Shown here piece after piece: positions 1-6,035 of a stretch of 12,804 nucleotides of DNA. A program made the translations under genes and the position numbers. The notes under the pieces were generated by a model. The model made no database searches. It saw only the letters and a list, made by a program, of their open reading frames with translations, and was not told the origin of the DNA. Positions within the stretch are counted from its first letter, which is position 1; each line of letters starts with the position of its first letter. Origin of the DNA: Lachnospiraceae bacterium. Lineage in GTDB: Bacteria > Bacillota > Clostridia > Lachnospirales > Lachnospiraceae. The DNA is taken from assembly GCA_014804495.1 (NCBI GenBank), contig JAAUZS010000086.1:22036-34839 (forward strand), written 5' to 3'.

Positions 1-157
1 GCTGCCGTTTAAGTATAGGACGGTCATTCATTTATTCTATTATGAGGAGCTTTCTATAAAGGAGATATCGGAAATTTTAAAAATGAAACCTTCGACGGTG
101 CGTACACATTTGACGAGGGCAAGGGCTAAGCTGAAGGAATTATTGGAAAAAGAATAA
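1..157 (+). CDS. ECF-type RNA polymerase sigma factor, C-terminal end (partial)
   Basis: Only the last 51 codons lie in the window; the gene starts upstream. The reading frame begins at base 2 and stops at TAA 155-157. The translated end is sigma-70 region 4: 'YEELSIKEISEILKMKPSTV' followed by R-T-H-L-T-R-A-R-A-K-L-K-E-L. This is the helix-turn-helix that reads the -35 element, with the usual basic recognition helix. The first residues (LPFKYRTVIHLFYY) match the stretch just before region 4.2 in ECF factors. The next gene starts 22 bp later and encodes a membrane anti-sigma-like protein, so the two form the usual sigma/anti-sigma operon. The family assignment is secure; the subgroup and target promoters cannot be judged from this fragment. 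Confidence 0.9.
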   Translation, partial: LPFKYRTVIHLFYYEELSIKEISEILKMKPSTVRTHLTRARAKLKELLEKE

Positions 158-179
158 TAAGTGATATGGAGGAATCGAA

Positions 180-1268
180 ATGGATGAATTTAAAATTTCT
201 TATCAAAGGGCATACGAACATATTTTACCAAACTCCGACTACCTTGAAAATATAATTGATAAGGTAGATGAAAGGAAGAGGAAGCAGAGAAGTATACCTT
301 TTTTAATACTACGTCCGGCAGCAGCTATATGTGCGGTAGTGCTGTTATTGTCTGTTACGGTGCTGCCGGTTGCGGCAAGAAACTTTCCCTTGGTTTATAA
401 TATTATTGATAAATATGCTCCTGCGCTTGCGGATTTTGTACTGCCTGTAGAAACAAGCGATACGAGCAAGGGCATCACAATGCAGGTTGAAGCTATAGAT
501 ATTCAGGATAATACGGCGGAGATTATAATTTCTTTCTCTGATGCGGAGGGAAGCGATAAAGATTTGATAAAAGGTTCCATTGATTTGTATGACAGTTATT
601 ATCTGAAAAGCTATGGTGCATCATATGAAGCCGGTGGCTGTGAGTTTTTGGAATATGATGAGTTTGAGGATAAGGCGTATTTTAAAATAAGTTTATTCAC
701 TGATGGAAGCTATAAAAGTGAAAAAGTAAGGTTCAGCGTTCATCAGATATTGACCAATAAGAGTCGCGAAAAACAGTGGATTGAATTGGATAATATTATA
801 AAAAATCCGAAAATGAAATCAGTATCTTACGGAGGCGGAGGTAGGCAAGATAGTGAGCTTTACAATCAATATTTCGGGGAAAGCGATAATGGTTCTTTGC
901 AGTCAGGTGGGCTTGTTATGGATATTGCAGAAGTGGATGAAAGCATGATAGAAGCTCTTACCGTTACCGGAGTGGGATATTCTGATGGCGTTTTGCGCAT
1001 ACAAACATGTCGCGGCAACTTTAGCGATGCGGATAGGCATATGCGTTCATTTCTCATAGACAGCATAGGGAATGAGCGGGATTGTGACCTTTCATTAGGA
1101 TGGCAGGAGGAGATAAACGGAGAAAGCGTATCATTTGATGAACACTTGTTTCTTGTTGATGAAAGCGAACTGGATAAGATACAGATATATGGAATCTTCT
1201 ATACTGCCGAAAACAGCGTGAATGGTAAATGGGAAGTTACTTTTGAATTGGAGTCTCGTTCTGAATAA
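180..1268 (+). CDS. DUF4179-like membrane anti-sigma factor
   Basis: This is a 362-residue single-pass membrane protein, probably the anti-sigma partner of the ECF factor just upstream. The ATG at 180 has a TGGAGGA ribosome binding site 7-12 bp before it. Residues 1-40 are a charged cytoplasmic segment. Residues about 46-66 form one transmembrane helix ending in PVAAR (63-67). The rest would lie outside the membrane. The stretch after the helix (FPLVYNIIDKY, then SDTSKGITMQVEAIDIQDNT near 93-112) fits the DUF4179 pattern found in Firmicutes proteins paired with ECF sigma factors. The large extracellular part is probably a sensor of envelope conditions; its ligand is unknown. No zinc-binding HxxxCxxC motif is present. 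The PVAAR helix end recurs in the anti-sigma-like protein at 7935, suggesting that the two are paralogues. No terminator is obvious after the stop. Confidence 0.78.
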   Translation: MDEFKISYQRAYEHILPNSDYLENIIDKVDERKRKQRSIPFLILRPAAAICAVVLLLSVTVLPVAARNFPLVYNIIDKYAPALADFVLPVETSDTSKGITMQVEAIDIQDNTAEIIISFSDAEGSDKDLIKGSIDLYDSYYLKSYGASYEAGGCEFLEYDEFEDKAYFKISLFTDGSYKSEKVRFSVHQILTNKSREKQWIELDNIIKNPKMKSVSYGGGGRQDSELYNQYFGESDNGSLQSGGLVMDIAEVDESMIEALTVTGVGYSDGVLRIQTCRGNFSDADRHMRSFLIDSIGNERDCDLSLGWQEEINGESVSFDEHLFLVDESELDKIQIYGIFYTAENSVNGKWEVTFELESRSE

Positions 1269-1397
1269 TGTGACGGCGTAGTAAGAACATTGCAAGGCTT
1301 AAGGTTTTTTATGGAATTGAAAAAAGGTATATGATAATATTAAATAGTAGTTTAACTTAACATTTAAAAAGTATTTTGCCATATCCAAAGGAGTAAT

Positions 1398-2312
1398 ATG
1401 AAAAAAATTAAAAGTACAATGATAGTGTTATTATCTGTTTTGCTTGTGGGATGTGCAAACTCAAACAGTACAGAAGAACCGATAGGAGCCGACACTCAGA
1501 TAGAACAGAATATCAACCAGACAGATAAAGAGGAAGAAAATACCATTGAGACGGAAGGATCGGCTTTAAATGGGGTGACTGAATCGGAGTTTATAGAAAA
1601 CGACGAACAATACGATTCGCAAACTGACCTTATACCGAATAACGACCTGCCATATGGTAGGCCGGTGGACTTTGACACAAGCGGTCTTTCTGACGCTTTC
1701 GTTTCCGCTATTAATGAATATTGCCGTACAGGTATGTTTCCCGACGGTCAGGGCGGATTCGATATCCCCGGCACAATTTTCTATGCAGTGTATGACATAG
1801 ACGGGGATGGAGAAGACGAACTGATTTTGAAAAACGAGGGCACTTTCATGGCGGGAATGGTAGAGGAGGTTTATGCCTATGAGAATGGCGTTTTCAGAAA
1901 GGAGTTTTCTGATTTTCCTGCCCTGACTTATTATGACAACGGCATTGTTCAGGCGGAGTGGTCCCATAATCAGGGAAAGGCGGGGGACAAGTTCTGGCCT
2001 TATACTTTGTATCAATATAATGCTGAGGATGACAGCTATATAGAGCTGGGGGCTGTGGACGCCTGGGACAGGGAATTGGCGGATTTTATCAGCGATTATG
2101 GTGAGTTCCCGGATGATATAGATACTGATGGGGATGGTTATATTTACCTCCTACTATCATTTGACTGCATTAGTCAACGATACAACACTGACATCGTGGA
2201 CGGCACAGACTACGAAAAATGGAGGAACCAATATCTGGACGGGGCTGAAGTTCTGGAAATCCCATATCGGAAATTGTATGTTGAGACTGTTTTTCCCAAT
2301 GCCGCTGGGTGA
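1398..2312 (+). CDS. Asp-rich lipoprotein with EF-hand-like loops, function unknown
   Basis: The protein has 304 residues. The ATG is preceded by AAAGGAG at a good distance. Residues 1-19 are a lipoprotein signal peptide (KK start, hydrophobic core, lipobox L-V-G-C with Cys19 as the lipidated residue), so it should be anchored to the outer face of the membrane. Residues 20-85 are an acidic, Ser/Thr/Asn-rich, low-complexity linker. The folded part (about 95-304) holds two Asp-rich loops, YDIDGDGEDELIL (132-144) and DIDTDGDGYIYL (240-251). They resemble the calcium-binding loops of EF-hand, dockerin and FG-GAP/VCBS proteins; only the DxDxDG pattern is seen. Many secreted Lachnospiraceae proteins have such loops, but I cannot name a family or substrate. 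Its signal peptide closely resembles that of the beta-lactamase lipoprotein at 2508. No second catalytic motif was recognised. Confidence 0.75.
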   Translation: MKKIKSTMIVLLSVLLVGCANSNSTEEPIGADTQIEQNINQTDKEEENTIETEGSALNGVTESEFIENDEQYDSQTDLIPNNDLPYGRPVDFDTSGLSDAFVSAINEYCRTGMFPDGQGGFDIPGTIFYAVYDIDGDGEDELILKNEGTFMAGMVEEVYAYENGVFRKEFSDFPALTYYDNGIVQAEWSHNQGKAGDKFWPYTLYQYNAEDDSYIELGAVDAWDRELADFISDYGEFPDDIDTDGDGYIYLLLSFDCISQRYNTDIVDGTDYEKWRNQYLDGAEVLEIPYRKLYVETVFPNAAG

Positions 2313-2366
2313 AAATGTGAGACTATCTTGTTATAAAACAAAAACCAAGTGTTCCCTAGGATTCGA

Positions 2367-2436
2367 TTTGTCTTTCGGGGAAAAATCTGTATGTTGGGAA
2401 TTCCGGTTTTCCATATGCTGACAGGCTATGTAATAA
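2367..2436 (+). promoter_or_regulatory. LytTR-like direct-repeat site and possible promoter upstream of the beta-lactamase (site A)
   Basis: Two direct repeats lie at 2367-2380 (tttgtctttcgggg) and 2386-2399 (tctgtatgttggga), with a 19-bp period. The possible -10 is the degenerate hexamer taataa at 2431-2436, starting 45 bp after the start of the second repeat. The same repeat pair and the same 45-bp distance recur at 10173 and 12427. The 36 bases from the second core to the -10 are about two-thirds identical to site B. LytTR regulators typically bind paired direct repeats about two helical turns apart, just upstream of a weak -35. That this site drives the gene at 2508 and is bound by the regulator at 10313 is inference. 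Confidence 0.55.
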
Positions 2437-2507
2437 AGGGTGCAGGAACCAATGATATAGATAACAGTCTGCGATTACGAACAGTCGGACAGATTTGAGG
2501 AGATAAC

Positions 2508-3425
2508 ATGAAAAAGCTTAAATTCATGGTGATAGTGCTATTATCTGTTATAGTTACAGGGTGTTCAAATATAAATAGTGAACAGCAGGAAGATAATAGT
2601 GTTGTGATAGAACAGCAAATAGAGACAGAAAATCAAAGTACACAGAGTACAGACATGGATAAAGAAAACGAATTGCCCGTTGCAGCAGATAATATTGTTG
2701 ATTATTCGGGATATTTTCAAGGAATTAGTGGTTGTGTTGTAATATATGATGAATCATCAAATACATATTCTTTTTATAACAAAGAGAAATGTGAAACGGA
2801 GATTTCGCCATTGTCAACATTCAAGATTGTATCTGCACTGGCAGGGTTGGAAAATAATGTTCTTGTAAATGAGACAACTACAATGGAATATAGTGGTGTG
2901 ATATACCCAATTGACACATGGAATGCAAATTTAACATTAAAAGAAGCTTTTGAATATTCATGTGTATGGTATTTTCGGCAGGTTGTAGATATGGTTGGTC
3001 AGGAGGATATTCATACAATGCTGGAAGAAATACAGTATGGAAATTGCGATATATCTGAATGGAATGGAAGTGGAACTAATTCATTGCCGGAACTTAATGG
3101 ATTTTGGTTAGAATCATCATTAAAAATTTCACCGAAACAGCAGGTAGTTATACTGAATTATATTTTTGGCAGGGAGAACAATTTTAATATTGAAAATCTG
3201 GAAGAATTGAAAAATATAATGTTTATATCGGAACTTGACAATGGTTGTTTATATGGCAAAACAGGTTCGGGAACTGACGGGAAAGCATGGTTTGTTGGCT
3301 TTATTGAAGAAAATGGCAATAAAGTCTACTTTGCAGTTTATCTTGAAGATGTAAAAAATAAAGATATAGTATCGGGAAATAAAGCGAAAGAAATAGTAGT
3401 GAGTATTTTAAATAATGAGATATAG
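2508..3425 (+). CDS. Class D (OXA-type) beta-lactamase, lipoprotein
   Basis: This 305-residue protein should open beta-lactam rings through a serine acyl-enzyme while anchored outside the membrane. Residues 1-19 are a lipoprotein signal peptide (V-T-G-C, Cys19). Residues 20-65 are an acidic linker. All class D motifs are present in order: STFK with nucleophile Ser103 and Lys106, SCV (151-153, the SxV motif), YGN (177-179), FWLESSLKIS (199-208, the conserved Trp segment), and YGKTGSG (249-255, the KTG box). AWFVGF (260-265) also fits the strand after KTG. The catalytic domain has the usual length of about 240 residues, so it looks intact. BlaR1-type sensor domains share this fold, but no membrane protease part is attached, so an enzyme is more likely. 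The start has a GAGGAG ribosome binding site at 2496-2501. It follows site A and overlaps the next ORF by 11 bp. The substrate range cannot be read from the sequence. Confidence 0.88.
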   Translation: MKKLKFMVIVLLSVIVTGCSNINSEQQEDNSVVIEQQIETENQSTQSTDMDKENELPVAADNIVDYSGYFQGISGCVVIYDESSNTYSFYNKEKCETEISPLSTFKIVSALAGLENNVLVNETTTMEYSGVIYPIDTWNANLTLKEAFEYSCVWYFRQVVDMVGQEDIHTMLEEIQYGNCDISEWNGSGTNSLPELNGFWLESSLKISPKQQVVILNYIFGRENNFNIENLEELKNIMFISELDNGCLYGKTGSGTDGKAWFVGFIEENGNKVYFAVYLEDVKNKDIVSGNKAKEIVVSILNNEI

Positions 3426-3861
3426 TTCTCCAAAACTCACGATTCATTATGATTCAGAATTAAGTAATGCTGAAGAAGCTGTGAGGAATACTTATATTAG
3501 CAAAATTGCTGTTCACTCGTTATATAATCCTACAAGAAATAACGCAAAAGACAGAGGTGAAGTAAGATCTTTATCGTTTATAGCTGTTAAACGGTTTATG
3601 TTTTTTGCAGCAAATGATGCTTTACCGGTAAGGTTAATTAAGGATGCTGCTAAGCTGGGGACGGGATTAGATGATATGCAGGTTGTTCAGATGTACGAAT
3701 TAATATATTATTTGTACAAAACAGACCGATATGATAAAAAAGCATTAAGAATATTATATAAGTATCAGTATTATTTAACATCTGGGGATAAAAATCAAAC
3801 CCTGAATGGGGAAGCTTTATTGAGCAGATGGATTTACTCTATAATGAAATGCTTTGAGTAA
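3415..3861 (+). CDS. Hypothetical protein overlapping the beta-lactamase gene
   Basis: This ORF of 148 codons is one I do not recognise. Its ATG lies inside the end of the beta-lactamase gene (ATGAGATATAG holds both the start and the TAG stop). It would be translated by coupling, since upstream there is only a weak GTGAG. A stop two codons before the ATG rules out a longer form. The product has no signal peptide and no transmembrane helix. It is basic in the middle (RGEVRSLSFIAVKRF, about 47-61), then helical and rich in Tyr and Lys (YELIYYLYKTDRYDKKALRI, about 93-112). No catalytic motif is visible. It could be a real small protein of the same operon or the C-terminal piece of a larger gene left by rearrangement. 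A weak terminator-like hairpin follows the stop. Confidence 0.5.
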   Translation: MRYSSPKLTIHYDSELSNAEEAVRNTYISKIAVHSLYNPTRNNAKDRGEVRSLSFIAVKRFMFFAANDALPVRLIKDAAKLGTGLDDMQVVQMYELIYYLYKTDRYDKKALRILYKYQYYLTSGDKNQTLNGEALLSRWIYSIMKCFE

Positions 3862-3867
3862 TTTTTT

Positions 3868-3895
3868 GGATCATGTAGTAATGTATGGTCCTTTT
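3868..3895 (+). terminator. Weak rho-independent terminator candidate
   Basis: The arms ggatcat (3868-3874) and atggtcc (3885-3891) form a 7-bp stem with one G-T pair and a 10-base loop. Only a short run of four T follows. It lies 7 bp after the stop of the ORF at 3415 and would end the beta-lactamase transcript. Confidence 0.45.
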
Positions 3896-3961
3896 ATTAT
3901 GCAGAAGATTGAATACGAAAAAACAGAATATTAGAAAAAATAAAATTTTTTAAAAACACTT

Positions 3962-3990
3962 TGTAAGATTTCTATATCTACGGAGTCTTA
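3962..3990 (+). promoter_or_regulatory. Possible ECF-type promoter of the second sigma operon
   Basis: TGTAAG (3962-3967) and GTCTTA (3985-3990) are 17 bp apart and end 9 bp before the ribosome binding site of the sigma gene. The pair resembles the TGTAAC...CGTC type of promoter used by several Firmicutes ECF factors on their own operons, so autoregulation is plausible. The assignment rests on motif resemblance only. Confidence 0.4.
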
Positions 3991-4014
3991 TAGATGAATG
4001 GAGGTGGTAAAGTA

Positions 4015-4521
4015 ATGGAGTTCGAGCAGATATACAACGCCTATTTTAAATCGGTATACCATTATATCCGAAAACTTTCAGGTGATGAATATATTGCAGA
4101 GGAAATCACAAGCGAAACATTTTTAAAGGTAATGAAATCCATTGGGGATTTTCGTGGTGAGTGTGATATGCGTGTATGGATTTGCCAGATTGCGAAAAAC
4201 ACTTACTACTCATATCTGAAAAAAAGTAAAAGAATAGCAAGTGTTGACGAAACAGAAATGCAGAGTATAGAAGACCCAAATATTTTCATTGAAGAACAGA
4301 TTGGAATACGGGACGAAACTCAGCAAATACGAAAAATCTTACATACAATGCCCGAACCTTACAAGGAAATTTTTATGTGGCGTGTGTTTGGAGAATTGTC
4401 TTTTAAAGAAATAGGCGAATTATATAACAAGACAGATAATTGGGCTTGCGTTACTTACCATCGGGCAAGAAAAATTATGCAAAGCAGATTGGAGGAAATC
4501 AATAATGAAAAAAGAGTGTAG
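4015..4521 (+). CDS. ECF-type RNA polymerase sigma factor
   Basis: This 168-residue sigma-70 family factor has the two-domain ECF layout. Region 2 covers about residues 5-70 (FEQIYNAYFKSVYHYIRKL; then EEITSETFLKVMKSIGDF and MRVWICQIAKNTYYSYLKK, the -10 binding part). Region 4 covers about 105-158, with the helix-turn-helix LSFKEIGELYNKTDNWACVT plus YHRARKIM. The ATG at 4015 was chosen over an in-frame ATG at 3994 because GGAGGTGG (4000-4007) sits 7 bp before it and the protein then starts MEFEQIY, typical of the family. The last 17 bp overlap the start of the zinc-finger anti-sigma gene, so the two are translationally coupled. A possible ECF promoter just upstream suggests autoregulation. The target genes are not known. 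Confidence 0.92.
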   Translation: MEFEQIYNAYFKSVYHYIRKLSGDEYIAEEITSETFLKVMKSIGDFRGECDMRVWICQIAKNTYYSYLKKSKRIASVDETEMQSIEDPNIFIEEQIGIRDETQQIRKILHTMPEPYKEIFMWRVFGELSFKEIGELYNKTDNWACVTYHRARKIMQSRLEEINNEKRV

Positions 4522-5113
4522 TATAGTTCGTGATTTATTGCCGTTGTACTTTGAAAATATGTTAAGTGAAGACACAGCGGTATTTGTAAAGGAACACCTT
4601 GAAAATTGTTCCGATTGTGCCGCAGAATTTGAAGGTTTGAAACCGGGCAAGCAAATTGAAAAGACAGAAACTTCACAAAAAGAAAATGACGCAATTGTAA
4701 TAATGGCGGTCAAAAAGAAAATAGTCAAAAAAATATTTAAAATTGTGGCTGCTGTATGCCTTGCATTTATAGCATTGTTTAGCGCAATAATGCTTTATAC
4801 GAGCATCAGTTACCCTGTTACGAAAGACAATATTTCACTATTGACAAAAGCTGATGGTGAGTATACCTATATTATTTTGGAAACCCAAGCTGGTAAATCG
4901 CTTTCTTTTGATTCTAAAACAGAAGATATTTTGAATGACCAAAACGAAGTATGCGGTCGGCGAACCACTTTATATAATTTGCAGTATCATAATAATTTTT
5001 CACAAAATGCCGGTTCCGTTAGCTGGGGAATCCCATCGAGTGATGAAAAGCAATACATGGAAGTGATAGTTGAATTGGAGAATGATATATTGCAAATTTC
5101 CAGCCAATCTTGA
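4505..5113 (+). CDS. Zinc-finger (zf-HC2) membrane anti-sigma factor, C-terminus truncated
   Basis: The present reading frame gives 202 residues. Residues 1-45 are a zinc-binding anti-sigma domain with Cys5 and the H31-xxx-C35-xx-C38 motif, which would hold the upstream sigma factor. Residues about 78-99 are one transmembrane helix (IFKIVAAVCLAFIALFSAIM). The remainder is extracytoplasmic. The start overlaps the sigma gene by 17 bp, with GGAGG at 4490-4494. Oddly, the protein stops at TGA 5111-5113, yet clearly protein-like sequence goes on to a TAA at 5216-5218 (see the next entry). With two single-base corrections the product would be about 237 residues. The sigma-binding part and the membrane anchor are intact, so inhibition of the sigma factor may survive while sensing is altered. 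Confidence 0.88.
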   Translation: MKKECSIVRDLLPLYFENMLSEDTAVFVKEHLENCSDCAAEFEGLKPGKQIEKTETSQKENDAIVIMAVKKKIVKKIFKIVAAVCLAFIALFSAIMLYTSISYPVTKDNISLLTKADGEYTYIILETQAGKSLSFDSKTEDILNDQNEVCGRRTTLYNLQYHNNFSQNAGSVSWGIPSSDEKQYMEVIVELENDILQISSQS

Positions 5114-5218
5114 TTTGCAAAATGGTAATGCTATAATGATAAAAATGATATTGCATATGGAGAAATATTGCGAAGTGTTCACAAAATGAGTCCTGTGACT
5201 GTTCTGACAGGACGGTAA
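5114..5218 (+). pseudogene. Out-of-frame C-terminal tail of the anti-sigma gene
   Basis: After the TGA at 5111 the frame starting at 5109 reads LDLQNGNAIMIK. Then, in the original frame from 5144, it reads NDIAYGEILRSVHKM and SPVTVLTGR before TAA 5216-5218. This reads like a continuous protein end. It is interrupted by a +1 change near 5105-5109 and by one missing A at the A-tract 5141-5145, which restores the original frame. The reading is based on how protein-like the pieces look, not on an alignment. Confidence 0.6.
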
Positions 5219-5248
5219 AATAAAAGTGACCGAGTGATGAGAAATAGT

Positions 5249-5274
5249 GGGAGGGCAAAAGCTCTCCCATTTTT
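5249..5274 (+). terminator. Rho-independent terminator
   Basis: gggagggc (5249-5256) pairs with gctctccc (5261-5268) around an aaaa loop, giving 8 bp with one G-T pair, followed by attttt. It sits between the old end of the anti-sigma gene (5218) and the ribosome binding site of the toxin-like gene (5278). It could end the sigma operon. It also has the position of the terminator that lies between antitoxin RNA and toxin in type III loci. Confidence 0.8.
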
Positions 5275-5288
5275 ACTAAGGAGATGTT

Positions 5289-5734
5289 ATGTGTTATAAA
5301 AAAGACTCGTTTGATTATCAGGTATTGAACTTAACAAATAGGTTTTATTATGATTATCCAGATTCGCCATATAAAGAAATTGTACGAAAGAATAGTAGAC
5401 CGTATAATTGTTTATTAGTTCAGTCGCATTATGGCTATTTTATTTGTATTCCATATAGAAGCCATATTAATCATAAATATGCTTTTAAATTTAAGAAAAG
5501 TAAACGATACAAAAGGACAAATTCTGGATTGGATTACAGTAAAATAGTAATAATCAAAAAAGTGTGTATATAGGGAATACAGATGCCATTATAGATAAGG
5601 ACGAATTTAATGAAACACGAGACAATATAAAACGCATAAAAAATGATGCTCAACAGTATATTGATGATTATGTGAATTACTTGTCTGGAAAATCCAAAAA
5701 ATCTAATATCGATCAAAGCAACGTAACAATCTAA
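5289..5734 (+). pseudogene. Type III toxin-antitoxin toxin (CptN/TenpN, ToxN-like), frameshifted
   Basis: ToxN-like toxins are endoribonucleases held in check by a repeated small RNA. Here frame one runs from ATG 5289 (AAGGAG at 5278-5283) to TAG 5571-5573. It contains FYYDYPDSPYKEIVRKNSRP, YNCLLVQ, IPYRSHINHKYAFKF and GLDYSKIVII, the order of blocks I know from the CptN/TenpN families. The missing end follows in the -1 frame: YIGNTDAIIDKDEFNETRDN, then QQYIDDYVNYLSG, to TAA 5732-5734. Adding one base at the A6 tract 5556-5561 gives one protein of about 148 residues, close to the family length. No tandem-repeat antitoxin is visible upstream; only the terminator at 5249 is. The locus is therefore probably a broken or orphan toxin, unless slippage at the A-tract makes full-length protein. 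The family call is from memory of motifs. Confidence 0.65.
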
Positions 5735-5741
5735 GCAGTAA

Positions 5742-5948
5742 AAATCAAATTTGGAAAAACTGAATAAAAAACTGAATAGAAAAATATACAGTATGGAGAA
5801 AGTGATTACCGAGAAGAGACAAGTACTTTTCTTAAGTTTATATAAAACACTTGTGAACATGCACCAAAATGACTTTGCGCTCGACCAGATAGTAGTTGCG
5901 ACAAAGAAAATTCGCATATGTAATAATACGGAATATTTTTCAAAATAA
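5742..5948 (+). CDS. Unrecognised ORF remnant after the toxin-like gene
   Basis: The frame is open from 5742 to TAA 5946-5948. It encodes a Lys-rich helical peptide from 5751 (EKLNKKLNRKIYSMEKVITE) and then VLFLSLYKTLVNMHQNDFAL. It has no good start: a TTG at 5751 and an ATG at 5793 both lack a ribosome binding site. It looks like the end of a larger gene, now detached, but I cannot name the family. Codon content is as AT-rich as the toxin-like gene before it. The opposite strand is also open here but encodes only hydrophobic, shadow-like sequence. Confidence 0.3.
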   Translation, partial: KSNLEKLNKKLNRKIYSMEKVITEKRQVLFLSLYKTLVNMHQNDFALDQIVVATKKIRICNNTEYFSK

Positions 5949-6003
5949 TCATCTAAAATTCCGAAATGGGAATTATTGTTGATTTTAAGAATAAAATATG
6001 CCA

Positions 6004-6023
6004 CAATGGGAACAATCTCATTG
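6004..6023 (+). other. Small hairpin abutting the ribosome binding site of the AAA ATPase gene
   Basis: caatggg (6004-6010) can pair with ctcattg (6017-6023), with one G-T pair and an aacaat loop. The 3' arm ends directly at the GGAGG of the gene at 6036, so it could modulate translation. A second small hairpin (aattcc 5957-5962, ggaatt 5969-5974) lies just upstream. Such short stems also arise by chance. Confidence 0.25.
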
Positions 6024-6035
6024 GAGGTGCTTTGT

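Noticed and set aside
1317..1345. TTGAAA followed by TTAAAT as a promoter of the lipoprotein gene
   Set aside because: The -10 is poor and several alternatives exist in this AT-rich gap, so no choice can be supported.
2128..2421. Plus-strand open frame of 97 codons overlapping the end of the lipoprotein gene
   Set aside because: It overlaps the lipoprotein in another frame and runs through site A; no start signal or protein character.
5110..5137. Extended -10 promoter (TTGATT, 16 bp, TGCTATAAT) that could start an antitoxin RNA
   Set aside because: The hexamers fit well, but the same bases read as the displaced tail of the anti-sigma protein, so chance matches in AT-rich coding DNA are more likely. 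No antitoxin repeats follow.
5190..5213. Perfect 7-bp inverted repeat gtcctgt/acaggac
   Set aside because: It falls within the apparent coding tail (SPVTVLTGR) and has no T run, so I do not call a terminator or RNA element.
5534..6004. Long minus-strand open frame of 156 codons
   Set aside because: It encodes a very hydrophobic sequence antisense to Lys-rich coding DNA, with no ribosome binding site. It is a shadow of the plus-strand genes.
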